A stretch of DNA of 64,000 bases from Mycobacterium paraterrae (GTDB lineage Bacteria; Actinomycetota; Actinomycetes; Mycobacteriales; Mycobacteriaceae): the NCBI RefSeq assembly GCF_022430545.2, contig NZ_CP092488.2:4836001-4900000 (forward strand). The letters are read 5' to 3'. Under the pieces are notes generated by a model. That model was not told where the DNA came from. It saw only the letters and a list, made by a program, of their open reading frames with translations, and ran no database searches. How positions within the stretch are numbered: position 1 is the first letter of the stretch; each line of letters begins with the position of its first letter. This document shows positions 1 through 6,328 of this stretch, piece by piece. Both the position numbers and the translations under genes were made by a program.

Positions 1-909
1 CCGGTCGCGCAGAACCCGGAACTCGAGCTGGTCGAACAGTCGGTGGATCTGGTCGCGGTCCCAAGGCTGCATTCGTAGCGTGTCCGGCGTCTGGGCCAGC
101 GGCACGTCGCGGACCAAGTCGGTGAGTTCGCGGTTGAGCACCACGCTGGACAGGTGCGCACGCAACGCGTCACCGACCTTGCCTCGCACCGAATCCACGT
201 TGTCGACCAGCGCCTGCAGCGAGCCGTATTCGCTGATCCATTTGGTCGCGGTCTTCTCGCCGACGCCGGGAATGCCGGGCAGGTTGTCGCTCGGGTCGCC
301 CCGCAGCGCGGCGAAGTCCGGGTACTGGGCGGGCGTCAGACCGTATTTCTCGAGGACCGCGTCAGGGGTGAAGCGGGTGAGTTCGCTGACCCCCTTCCGC
401 GGGTAGAGCACGGTGACGTCGTCGGTGACCAGCTGCAGTGAATCGCGGTCACCGGTGACGACCAAGACCCGGTAACCCTCTTTCTCGGCCTGCGTGGTCA
501 GGGTGGCGATGATGTCGTCGGCCTCGAAGCCCGGTTCGGCCAGCACCGTAATGCCAAGGGCGGCAAGGACTTCCTTGGTGATGTCGATCTGGCCACGGAA
601 CTCGTCGGGCGTGGTGGAACGGTTGGCTTTGTATTCCGGGTAGCGGTCGGAGCGGAATGTCTGCCGGGACACGTCGAAGGCGGCGGCCACGTGCGTGGGC
701 GCCTCGTCGCGCAGCAGGTTGATCAGCATGGCGGTGAACCCGTAGACCGCGTTGGTGGTGAGCCCGCCCTGCGTTTTGAAGTTCTCGGCGGGCAAGGCGT
801 AGAAAGCGCGATATGCCAGCGAGTTGCCGTCCAGCAGCATCAGCGTCGGCGTGTCGTCGGCAGTCTTGCCGGCATCGGTCTTCTTGCTCGCGGTCCTCGC
901 TGGGCTCAC
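1..909 (-). CDS. polA: DNA polymerase I, N-terminal part (cut by window edge)
   Basis: DNA polymerase I fills gaps and removes primers and damaged DNA in the cytoplasm. Only the first 303 codons are in the window. They read as the 5'-3' exonuclease domain: an LMLLDGNSLAYRAFYALP segment carrying the first metal-binding Asp at about residues 18-35, and a helix-hairpin-helix LPGIPGVGEKT further on. The frame is open to base 1, so the gene runs off the left edge. I chose the GTG at 909 because the N-terminus VSPARTASKKT matches mycobacterial PolA. The gene is divergent from the DUF35 gene at 1015. A stand-alone homologue of this exonuclease domain lies at 48786. Confidence 0.95.
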   Translation of the reverse strand, partial: MSPARTASKKTDAGKTADDTPTLMLLDGNSLAYRAFYALPAENFKTQGGLTTNAVYGFTAMLINLLRDEAPTHVAAAFDVSRQTFRSDRYPEYKANRSTTPDEFRGQIDITKEVLAALGITVLAEPGFEADDIIATLTTQAEKEGYRVLVVTGDRDSLQLVTDDVTVLYPRKGVSELTRFTPDAVLEKYGLTPAQYPDFAALRGDPSDNLPGIPGVGEKTATKWISEYGSLQALVDNVDSVRGKVGDALRAHLSSVVLNRELTDLVRDVPLAQTPDTLRMQPWDRDQIHRLFDQLEFRVLRDR

Positions 910-1002
910 GCGCTCAACTCTAGGCACTGGGTCCGACGCCGAGTAGCGGCGACGTCCGTCGGGACGAACTGCAACACGTTTCAGTTTTGTCCTGTTGCTG
1001 GG

Positions 1003-1008
1003 TAGGCT
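1003..1008 (+). promoter_or_regulatory. Putative -10 box of a leaderless transcript
   Basis: TAGGCT fits the mycobacterial TANNNT -10 pattern and lies exactly six bases before the GTG at 1015, so transcription would start at or next to the start codon. No Shine-Dalgarno sequence is visible. Inferred from spacing only. Confidence 0.45.
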
Positions 1009-1014
1009 GACCCG

Positions 1015-1458
1015 GTGCCCGAGGTCACCAGCCCAGAACCGGCAATCGACGGATGGTTCGCCACCGATGACGCCGGACAGTCCCATTTGATCGGCAGCAA
1101 GTGCCCGAAGTGCGGCACCTATGTGTTCCCGCCGCGCGAGAACAACTGCCCCAATCCGGCCTGCGACAGCGACGCACTAGAGGCCGTCGCATTGTCGCGG
1201 CGCGGAAAGCTGTGGAGCTACACCGAGAACCGCTACCCGCCGCCGAAGCCCTACCCCGCCCCGGATCCGTTCGAGCCGTTCGCGATCGCCGCGGTCGAGC
1301 TCGCCGACGAGGGCATCATCGTGCTCGGCAAGGTGGTCGAGGGCACCCTGGCCGCCGACCTGAAAGTCGGCATGGAGATGGAGCTGGCCACCATGACCCT
1401 GTACACCGACGACGACGGCGTCGAACGTCTCGTCCACGCGTGGAAGCCTGCTGATTGA
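1015..1458 (+). CDS. DUF35 zinc-ribbon/OB-fold acyl-CoA-associated protein (Rv1628c-like)
   Basis: A 147-residue protein with an N-terminal rubredoxin-like zinc ribbon (CPKC near residues 29-32 and a second Cys pair in CPNPAC near 45-50) followed by an OB-fold typical of DUF35. Family members pair with thiolase-like lipid-transfer proteins and are thought to help in acyl-CoA chain shortening. The context supports this: its TGA overlaps the ATG of the thiolase gene (TGATG), which suggests translational coupling and a hetero-complex. The GTG start is supported by the leaderless -10 box just upstream. The substrate cannot be told from sequence. Confidence 0.85.
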   Translation: MPEVTSPEPAIDGWFATDDAGQSHLIGSKCPKCGTYVFPPRENNCPNPACDSDALEAVALSRRGKLWSYTENRYPPPKPYPAPDPFEPFAIAAVELADEGIIVLGKVVEGTLAADLKVGMEMELATMTLYTDDDGVERLVHAWKPAD

Positions 1459-2660
1459 TGAGTACTCCCGAACCGCTGTACATCCTCGGCGCCGGCATGC
1501 ACCCGTGGGGCAAATGGGGCCGCGACTTCACCGAGTACGGCGTCGTCGCCGCCCGGTCCGCGCTGGCCGAGGCCGGCTTGGACTGGCGGCAGATCCAGTT
1601 CGTCGCCGGCGCCGACACCATCCGAAACGGCTACCCGGGCTTCATCGCCGGGTCGACGTTCGCGCAGAAGCTCGGCTGGAACGGCGTGCCGGTCAGCTCG
1701 AGTTACGCCGCGTGTGCCAGCGGCTCGCAGGCGCTGCAGAGCGCCCGCGCGCACATCCTGGCCGGGTTCTGCGACGTCGCGCTGGTGATCGGCGCCGACA
1801 CCACGCCGAAAGGCGCATTCGCCCCGGTCGGCGGTGAGCGGAAAAACGACCCGGATTGGCAGCGCTTCCACCTGATCGGGGCGATGAACCCGGTGTACTT
1901 CGCCCTGCTGGCCCGCCGCCGGATGGACCTCTACGGCGCGACGGCCGAGGACTTCGCTCAGGTGAAGGTGAAGAACTCTCAGCACGGCCTGCAGAACCCG
2001 AACGCCCGCTACCGCAAGGAATCCTCGATCGAGGACGTGCTGGCAAGCCCCGTCGTCAGCGACCCGTTGCGGCAGCTCGACATCTGCGCCACCTCCGACG
2101 GCGCGGCCGCGCTGATCGTCGCCAGTGCCGAGTTCACCCGCAAACACCTCGGCTCCCTAGACGGTGTGCCGTCGGTGCGGGCGGTCAGCACGGTCACCCC
2201 GCAGTACCCCCAGCACCTACCCGAATTGCCGGACATCGCAACCGATTCCACCGCCGTGGCTCCTGCCCCCGAGCGGGTGTTCAAGGACCAAATTCTCGAC
2301 GCGGCGTACGCCGAAGCCGGTATCGGTCCCGAGGACGTCAGCATCGCCGAGGTCTACGACCTGTCGACCGCCCTGGAACTCGACTGGTACGAACACCTGG
2401 GGCTGTGCCCGAAGGGCGAGGCCGAGGCGCTGCTGCGCAGCGGCGCCACCACGATCGGCGGCAAGGTGCCGGTCAACCCGTCGGGCGGGCTGGCCTGCTT
2501 CGGCGAGGCGATCCCCGCGCAGGCCATCGCGCAGGTGTGCGAGTTGACCTGGCAGCTGCGCGGTCAGGCGACCGGCCGGCAGGTGGAGAACGCCAAAGTC
2601 GGCGTCACGGCGAACCAGGGTCTGTTCGGCCACGGCTCCTCGGTGATCGTCGCGCGCTAG
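1458..2660 (+). CDS. Thiolase-family lipid-transfer protein (Rv1627c-like)
   Basis: A 400-residue thiolase-fold protein. The nucleophile region reads SSYAACASGSQAL, with the likely catalytic Cys near residue 86, and the C-terminus has the GLFGHGSSVIVAR glycine/His segment of the SCP-x/thiolase family. The family cleaves or condenses acyl-CoA thioesters. In actinobacteria, DUF35-thiolase pairs like this one act in lipid or sterol side-chain catabolism, but the substrate here is unknown. I chose ATG 1458, overlapping the preceding stop; an in-frame TTG at 1455 is the alternative. A glyoxalase-like gene follows after two bases, so the three genes look like one operon. Confidence 0.88.
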   Translation: MSTPEPLYILGAGMHPWGKWGRDFTEYGVVAARSALAEAGLDWRQIQFVAGADTIRNGYPGFIAGSTFAQKLGWNGVPVSSSYAACASGSQALQSARAHILAGFCDVALVIGADTTPKGAFAPVGGERKNDPDWQRFHLIGAMNPVYFALLARRRMDLYGATAEDFAQVKVKNSQHGLQNPNARYRKESSIEDVLASPVVSDPLRQLDICATSDGAAALIVASAEFTRKHLGSLDGVPSVRAVSTVTPQYPQHLPELPDIATDSTAVAPAPERVFKDQILDAAYAEAGIGPEDVSIAEVYDLSTALELDWYEHLGLCPKGEAEALLRSGATTIGGKVPVNPSGGLACFGEAIPAQAIAQVCELTWQLRGQATGRQVENAKVGVTANQGLFGHGSSVIVAR

Positions 2661-2662
2661 CC

Positions 2663-3061
2663 ATGCTCGGGCACCTCGGGATCAACGTGCCCGACCTCGC
2701 GCTGGCGAAGCGGTACTACGGCGAGCTGATGCCGTGTGTCGGTTTCGAGTTGTTCCTGGACGCCGATGACCAAGTCGCGTTTCGCCCTGCCGGTGGGAAA
2801 CCGGGAACGTATCTTTTCGTCTACCCGTCGACTGAGGTGGGCGGCTATTCCCGACACCGAGCGGGCCTGCAGCACCTGGCATTCATGGTGAAAACCCGCT
2901 CCGCGGTGCGCGACGTGCATGCGTTGGTCACCCGCCTTGGCGGCGTGGTCGTGCACGAGCCGCAGTCGTTCCCGCAATACCCGCCGCCGTATTTCGCGAC
3001 ATTCTGGTTGGACCCGTTCGGCATCATGCTCGAGGCGGTGTGCCACTACGACCGGGACTGA
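2663..3061 (+). CDS. Glyoxalase/VOC-family protein
   Basis: A 132-residue single-domain protein with the vicinal oxygen chelate pattern: an N-terminal HLGINVPDLALAKRYY strand-helix, a central QHLAFMV, and a C-terminal DPFGIMLEAVC strand ending in the metal-ligand Glu. The family includes glyoxalase I, extradiol dioxygenases and resistance proteins; nothing here separates these. It starts two bases after the thiolase stop, so it is probably co-transcribed and acts on a product of that pair. The frame is open far upstream inside the thiolase gene, but ATG 2663 gives a normal VOC N-terminus. Confidence 0.8.
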   Translation: MLGHLGINVPDLALAKRYYGELMPCVGFELFLDADDQVAFRPAGGKPGTYLFVYPSTEVGGYSRHRAGLQHLAFMVKTRSAVRDVHALVTRLGGVVVHEPQSFPQYPPPYFATFWLDPFGIMLEAVCHYDRD

Positions 3062-3102
3062 AACCCCCCGAACGAAGCCGCACGCTCGGCGCCTCGCGGA
3101 CG

Positions 3103-3714
3103 TCAGCTTTTCGCGTCCTTGGGTGTGTCAAGGGTTTCCAGGACGACCTCGGCGACGTGCTTCATCGTGGTGCGGCGATCCATGGCCGCCCGCTGAATCC
3201 ACTTGAACGCCTCGGGTTCGGTCATGCCCTGATTGGCCTGCAGCAGGCCCTTGGCCCGCTCGACGAGCTTGCGGGTTTCCAGCCGGTCGGACAGCGTCTC
3301 GACTTCGCGCTCCAGTGCCCGAATTTCGCTGAATCGACTGAGCGCCAGCTCAATTGCCGGAATGAGGTCCGAGATCGTGAACGGCTTGACCAGGTAGGCC
3401 ATTGCGCCCGCGTCACGAGCTTTCTCCACCAGATCGCGCTGGCTGAACGCGGTCAGTACGACGATCGGCGCGATGCGCTTGCCGGCGATCTCGGAGGCGG
3501 CGTCGATACCGTCGCGGCGGGGCATCTTGACGTCCATGATCACCAGATCGGGCCGCAGTTGTTCGGCCAGCTCGACGGCCTCCTGCCCGTCGCCGGCCTC
3601 GCCGACGATCTCGTAGCCCTCTTCGCGCAGCATCTCGGACAAGTCCAGCCGGATCAGCGCCTCATCCTCGGCGATCAGGACCCGGTGCGGGGGGCGAGTG
3701 TCGTCGTCGGTCAT
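3103..3714 (-). CDS. pdtaR: ANTAR-type antiterminator response regulator
   Basis: A 203-residue two-domain regulator. Residues about 9-125 are a CheY-like receiver with the acidic pair in AEDEALIR, the phospho-acceptor Asp in LVIMDVKMPRRDG, the Thr in VVLTAF and the Lys in YLVKPF. The C-terminus is an ANTAR RNA-binding domain (RKLVERAKGLLQ, then AFKWIQRAAMDRR). It is close to M. tuberculosis Rv1626/PdtaR, the partner of the histidine kinase PdtaS, which binds dual hexaloop hairpins in mRNA leaders to prevent termination. I chose ATG 3714 to match known orthologues; an ATG at 3723 (MCCM) is also possible. It faces the tRNA-Leu gene. Confidence 0.93.
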   Translation of the reverse strand: MTDDDTRPPHRVLIAEDEALIRLDLSEMLREEGYEIVGEAGDGQEAVELAEQLRPDLVIMDVKMPRRDGIDAASEIAGKRIAPIVVLTAFSQRDLVEKARDAGAMAYLVKPFTISDLIPAIELALSRFSEIRALEREVETLSDRLETRKLVERAKGLLQANQGMTEPEAFKWIQRAAMDRRTTMKHVAEVVLETLDTPKDAKS

Positions 3715-3813
3715 GCAGCACATTCTGTCGTGAACCACGGGAAAGCTCGACTGCGGGGCTGTGAGTCGGCTCGCACGATCCCATCCTCTATGGTGGGAGG
3801 CCGTAGTTCGCAG

Positions 3814-3890
3814 GCCCTCGTATCCCAACTGGCAGAGGAAACGGATTCAAAACCCGTCCAGTGTGAGTTCGAATCTCACCGAGGGCACCA
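3814..3890 (+). tRNA. tRNA-Leu (anticodon CAA), integration target
   Basis: A complete cloverleaf with an encoded CCA. The acceptor GCCCTCG pairs with CGAGGGC, the D-arm is TCC/GGA, the anticodon arm ACGGA/CCCGT (one A-C mismatch) has loop TTCAAAA and so anticodon CAA, and the T-arm GTGAG/CTCAC has TTCGAAT. The length is 74 nt without CCA. The variable region is only five bases (CCAGT), which is short for a leucine tRNA. A TATGGT -10-like box lies at 3789-3794. From the anticodon loop to the CCA (3846-3890) the gene is duplicated at 15180, so the present 3' half was supplied by the integrated element. Confidence 0.9.
3846..3890 (+). repeat. attL core (45-bp direct repeat, inside tRNA-Leu)
   Basis: Identical to 15180-15224. 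It covers the tRNA from the second T of the anticodon loop region through the CCA. The base before it (A here, T at the right copy) and the base after it (A here, C at the right copy) both differ, which fixes the repeat length. Confidence 0.95.
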
Positions 3891-3943
3891 AAACGCCAGG
3901 TCAAAGTCCTGCGCGGCGGAATGCCCGTACGAAACGCACACGA

Positions 3944-3985
3944 CAGTCCGCACACAGTCCGCAGAAGGATTTACACTGCGGACTG
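3944..3985 (+). repeat. Left integrase arm-type sites
   Basis: CAGTCCGCA occurs at 3944-3952 and 3955-3963 (11-bp period) and once inverted at 3977-3985, ending on the first base of the proposed integrase GTG. The same 9-mer, with the same 11-bp period, recurs near the right end at 14983. The pattern fits arm-type binding sites for the integrase N-terminal domain, and the inverted copy may allow autoregulation. Confidence 0.7.
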
Positions 3986-5301
3986 TGACGGCTTTTAAGC
4001 GCGGCGTTCGCGCAGGTGTTGAGGACCGCTGGCACCGGCCAGCGCGTAGCGGTGAACGGGTCTCCTGGCCCGCCGATCAGACCGATGGCCCTACGTGGTG
4101 CATCGACGCCAAGCACGGCAACTCGGGCACGCTGGTCTGTTCGGCTCGGCACGGCCAGGGCAAGCGATGGCTAGCCCGGTGGGTGGCCCGCGACGGCCAG
4201 GAGCGCACCAAGGCATTCGACCGCAAGGCGGACGCCCAAAAGCACATCGAGGAAATGACCGTCGCCGTAAGCACCGGCACGTACTCTGACCCGCGGCGCT
4301 CCGCGGTGACGTTCGGGGTGATCGCTGAGGCATGGTTCGCCACCAAAGCCCAGCGGGCACCGAAAACGGTTGCCGGGTACCGGGAAGTCTTGGACAACGT
4401 GATCCTGCCCAAATGGGGGCCGGAGCCGTTGAGTGACGTCACCCACGAAGGCATCCAAACGTGGATTACGTGGCTGTCCACCAATCCCGCTGCGCGCCAG
4501 CATGTTCGCAAAAGCGACCCAAACGCCGGCCTTTCCGCGTCGCGAGTCATTCAGACTCATCAGCTTGTCAATCAAATTTTCGGCTACGCGATCCGGGCGA
4601 AATATGTGGCCGTCAACCCGGCCACCGACATCGAGTTGCCCAGCAAGCCGCAGAGCACGGACCTCGCCCTCACTCATGACCAAGTGCGGCAGCTTGCGAA
4701 GGAGATGACCGCGGCTGAGGATGCGATCCGGCACCGCAGCGACACTGCCGCGCCCCGGACGACGCCGGAGGCGCTCGGCACGATGGTTCGTCTCTTGGCC
4801 TACGCGGGTCTACGATTCGGCGAGTGCGCCGCCCTACTAGTGGGCGATGTCGATATCAAAAAGCGCCGCATTCTCGTCGGCAAGTCCATTACCCGCGTTC
4901 GCGGGCAGGGCCTGGTCCTTGGTGAAACGAAAACGCACGCACGCCGAAGCGCCCCAATACTGACCACTGCACTCGCGGACGAACTGAAACAGTGGGTCGC
5001 TGGGCGTGATGCGTCGGAGTTCCTGTTCCCCGGCCCCGACGGCGAAGCCATGACGGTCGGGTGGTTCCGCGCTCGGTTCGACAAGGCGGTCGCCAAGCTC
5101 GGCGTCGAGGGGGTCACGCCCCACACGCTCCGCCACTCGGCGGGTTCGTTGGCGCTGGCCTCCGGAGCGTCGGTCGTCACCGTGCAAAAACTCTTGGGTC
5201 ATCTGAACGCCACGACCACCATGAACCGCTACAGCCACATGCTCCCCGACGACTTCGACCGCCTCGCGGCGGCGATGGATAAGGCCACTAGCTCTCCGTA
5301 G
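3985..5301 (+). CDS. int: Tyrosine-family integrase of the element
   Basis: A 438-residue site-specific recombinase. The N-terminal part (about 30-90) looks like an arm-binding domain (GKRWLARWVARDGQERTKAF); a SAM-like core-binding domain follows (SAVTFGVIAEAWFATKAQ onward). The catalytic domain has Arg in YAGLRFGE, Lys in GETKTHARR, HTLRHS, then LLGHL and the nucleophile Tyr in MNRYSHM. It would integrate and excise the element at tRNA-Leu. The frame is open back through the tRNA, so that cannot set the start. GTG 3985 is chosen because it is the first usable start after attL, with GAAGGA 15 bases upstream. The gene is intact. Confidence 0.92.
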   Translation: MTAFKRGVRAGVEDRWHRPARSGERVSWPADQTDGPTWCIDAKHGNSGTLVCSARHGQGKRWLARWVARDGQERTKAFDRKADAQKHIEEMTVAVSTGTYSDPRRSAVTFGVIAEAWFATKAQRAPKTVAGYREVLDNVILPKWGPEPLSDVTHEGIQTWITWLSTNPAARQHVRKSDPNAGLSASRVIQTHQLVNQIFGYAIRAKYVAVNPATDIELPSKPQSTDLALTHDQVRQLAKEMTAAEDAIRHRSDTAAPRTTPEALGTMVRLLAYAGLRFGECAALLVGDVDIKKRRILVGKSITRVRGQGLVLGETKTHARRSAPILTTALADELKQWVAGRDASEFLFPGPDGEAMTVGWFRARFDKAVAKLGVEGVTPHTLRHSAGSLALASGASVVTVQKLLGHLNATTTMNRYSHMLPDDFDRLAAAMDKATSSP

Positions 5302-5323
5302 ACCGCCCACAGCAGCCCAAAAA

Positions 5324-5339
5324 CACAAACTGTTGTGTT
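5324..5339. other. Short perfect hairpin after int
   Basis: ACACAA and TTGTGT flank a four-base loop, and one further A-T pair extends the stem. It lies 23 bases past the integrase stop and has no T-run, so it could be a weak terminator or a binding site for a small DNA-bending protein. Confidence 0.35.
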
Positions 5340-5418
5340 CCGGCGTGTCGCCCTCAAGGCTGCTTAATATGCAAGGGCCTAGCAAATCCACATCCTGCTC
5401 GGCAATCATCCGGAACGG

Positions 5419-5646
5419 ATGACCGTATCGAGCAAAAGAGCATCAATGACAACGCGATTCGACTCCGACCTGCTGACAACCGAAGAGGTTGCCGCCCTCA
5501 CCCGCAAATCGCCAGCCACCATCCGTTGGATGAAGCACGTCGGCACCGGCCCTCGCTCCGGCAAGCTGGGACGCCGGGTGGTCTACCGTCGCAGCGACGT
5601 GCAGGCGTGGATCGACGCGGCGTTCGAGGGTGATAATGAAGCCTGA
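5419..5646 (+). CDS. Excisionase-like helix-turn-helix protein
   Basis: A 75-residue protein (66 if ATG 5446 is used) made almost entirely of one MerR/HTH_17-type winged helix: LLTTEEVAALTRKSPATIRW, then a basic wing GKLGRRVVYRRSDVQAWIDA. Proteins of this size and type next to a tyrosine integrase usually act as excisionases or recombination directionality factors that bend attL/attR DNA. It sits 118 bp downstream of int on the same strand. A role in excision is inferred from size, fold and position. A regulatory role on the promoter at 5701 is also possible. Confidence 0.75.
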   Translation: MTVSSKRASMTTRFDSDLLTTEEVAALTRKSPATIRWMKHVGTGPRSGKLGRRVVYRRSDVQAWIDAAFEGDNEA

Positions 5647-5653
5647 CATCGGC

Positions 5654-5668
5654 GTATACGAGGTATAC
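5654..5668. promoter_or_regulatory. 15-bp palindrome upstream of the ncRNA promoter
   Basis: Two copies of GTATAC are separated by GAG, about 33 bp upstream of the -35 box at 5701 and within a few bases of the xis-like stop. CATCGG flanks it on both sides as a direct repeat. It looks like an operator for a dimeric regulator, but the protein is unknown. Confidence 0.45.
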
Positions 5669-5700
5669 ACATCGGTTGCACCCCAACGGATTACAAAGTG

Positions 5701-5729
5701 TTGACCGGTGCCCACCGCCGATGTACTGT
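5701..5729 (+). promoter_or_regulatory. Housekeeping-type promoter of the tandem ncRNA
   Basis: TTGACC at 5701-5706 and TACTGT at 5724-5729 are separated by exactly 17 bp, close to the consensus for a mycobacterial SigA promoter with a -35 element. The predicted start is near 5736. No gene begins before the terminator at 6045-6077, so the promoter appears to serve a non-coding transcript. Confidence 0.65.
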
Positions 5730-5742
5730 CCCTAACACCGGC

Positions 5743-5838
5743 ACCCCCGGAAGGGGTAACGGGTAGTTGATCGGTCGAGCCTGACTCGCGCAGCGGTCTT
5801 TGAGCCGTTGGTCTCGGGGAAACCCGAGGAGCAACTAT
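5743..5838 (+). ncRNA. Tandem RNA motif, unit A
   Basis: Stems: ACCCC/GGGGT (5743-5757), P1 GTAGTTG/CAACTAT (5763-5769 with 5832-5838), P2 CGAG/CTCG (5776-5788, loop CCTGA), P3 CAGCGG/CCGTTG (5791-5810, loop of 8) and P4 CTCGGG/CCCGAG with a GAAA tetraloop (5813-5828). The P1-P2 linker ATCGGT and P2-P3 linker CG are identical in unit B. Confidence 0.75.
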
Positions 5839-5852
5839 CTGCCGTATGCGGC

Positions 5853-5943
5853 ACCTGAAAAGGTAACGGGTATCAGATCGGTCGAGCGTGACTCGCGCAG
5901 CGGACGTAAAACCGCTGGCCTGGAGAAATCCTAGGCTGATACC
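5853..5943 (+). ncRNA. Tandem RNA motif, unit B
   Basis: Stems: ACCT/AGGT with GAAA loop (5853-5864), P1 GGTATCAG/CTGATACC (5869-5876 with 5936-5943), P2 CGAG/CTCG (5883-5895, loop CGTGA), P3 CAGCGG/CCGCTG (5898-5917, loop of 8) and P4 CCTGGA/TCCTAGG with one bulge and a GAAA tetraloop (5919-5935). It lies 107 nt after unit A at equivalent positions. Confidence 0.75.
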
Positions 5944-6044
5944 TCCCGCAGTGCGACTAAGCACGGGTCCCTTATCGGGCAGGCCCCAGGAGAAGTCTGC
6001 CCTCACCAGCAAATTGCTGTAATCCGTCGTTCTACAACCCATTT

Positions 6045-6077
6045 GAGCCGCACCCACCTCGGGTGTGGCTCTTTTTT
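6045..6077 (+). terminator. Intrinsic terminator after the tandem ncRNA
   Basis: An 11-bp stem (GAGCCGCACCC with GGGTGTGGCTC, one G-T pair), a five-base loop and six Ts. T-run terminators this clean are uncommon in mycobacteria. It ends 15 bases before a well-spaced start codon, so readthrough would feed the next genes. Confidence 0.9.
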
Positions 6078-6092
6078 ATGCCAGGAGAAACC

Positions 6093-6194
6093 ATGACCAC
6101 TCTCGCAGAGCGCCGCTTGCGCGCTCAACACGGCGCTCACAAAGTTTGGGCGCACGCCGAAACCGTTTGGCCCGAACACTTCCTGGATGTCTAG
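6093..6194 (+). CDS. 33-residue small protein just after the terminator
   Basis: An ATG with a strong Shine-Dalgarno (AGGAGA, spacing about 6) starts 15 bases after the T-run and runs 33 codons (MTTLAERRLRAQHGAHKVWA... ending in HFLDV). The block CCAGGAGAA that contains its ribosome site also occurs at 5986-5994, inside the last hairpin of the ncRNA. The peptide is basic at the N-terminus and has no recognisable domain. Its position suggests expression only on terminator readthrough, perhaps as a short regulatory or leader ORF. It may not be functional as a protein; the ribosome site is the main support. Confidence 0.5.
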   Translation: MTTLAERRLRAQHGAHKVWAHAETVWPEHFLDV

Positions 6195-6256
6195 CGAATC
6201 GTTCGTGCCGAGGAAAGTTTGCGTCCGGCTCGCCGCCTGCTGCGGCCACCAGATCG

Positions 6257-6301
6257 AGACCACCTAAACCGGTGGTCTGAGGTCGCCTAACCGGGTGACC
6301 T
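6257..6301. promoter_or_regulatory. Two adjacent 22-bp inverted repeats upstream of the gene at 6329
   Basis: The first site pairs AGACCACC with GGTGGTCT around TAAACC (6257-6278). The second pairs AGGTC with GACCT around a related centre, CGCCTAACCGGGT (6280-6301). Both are 22 bp with starts 23 bp apart, so they lie about two helical turns apart on the same DNA face. They look like paired operators or tandem RNA hairpins just before the AGGAGA ribosome site of the next gene. Confidence 0.5.
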
Positions 6302-6328
6302 AATTAAACAAAACAGGAGAGATATCAA

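Larger units (their letters stand above)
5736..6077 (+). ncRNA. Candidate structured non-coding RNA with two tandem cloverleaf-like units
   Basis: The transcript is predicted from a good promoter to an intrinsic terminator, about 340 nt, with no convincing ORF inside. It holds two units of about 95 nt (5743-5838 and 5853-5943) with the same fold. Each has a leading ACC/GGT hairpin, the linker AACGGG, then a closing stem around three hairpins. Junction and loop bases are conserved while stem bases differ in a compensated way: the closing stem is GTAGTTG/CAACTAT in one unit and GGTATCAG/CTGATACC in the other. Further hairpins follow (GTGC/GCAC at 5951-5964, GGGCAG/CTGCCC at 5977-6002). I do not recognise it as a known riboswitch or tRNA. 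It could be a regulatory leader for the downstream genes or a free RNA. Confidence 0.75.

Noticed and set aside
1251..2147. A 298-codon minus-strand ORF under the DUF35 and thiolase genes
   Set aside because: It is antisense to strongly supported coding sequence and has no motif or start signal.
3040..5301. A 753-codon open frame that includes the tRNA and the integrase
   Set aside because: Only the part from about 3985 resembles an integrase. The upstream part is the antisense of pdtaR and the tRNA itself.
5736..6077. Hammerhead ribozyme, tRNA or tmRNA identity for the tandem motif
   Set aside because: The hammerhead core (CUGANGA with GAAA at the right places) is absent, the fourth arm has a GAAA cap instead of a T-loop, and there is no CCA end or tag ORF.
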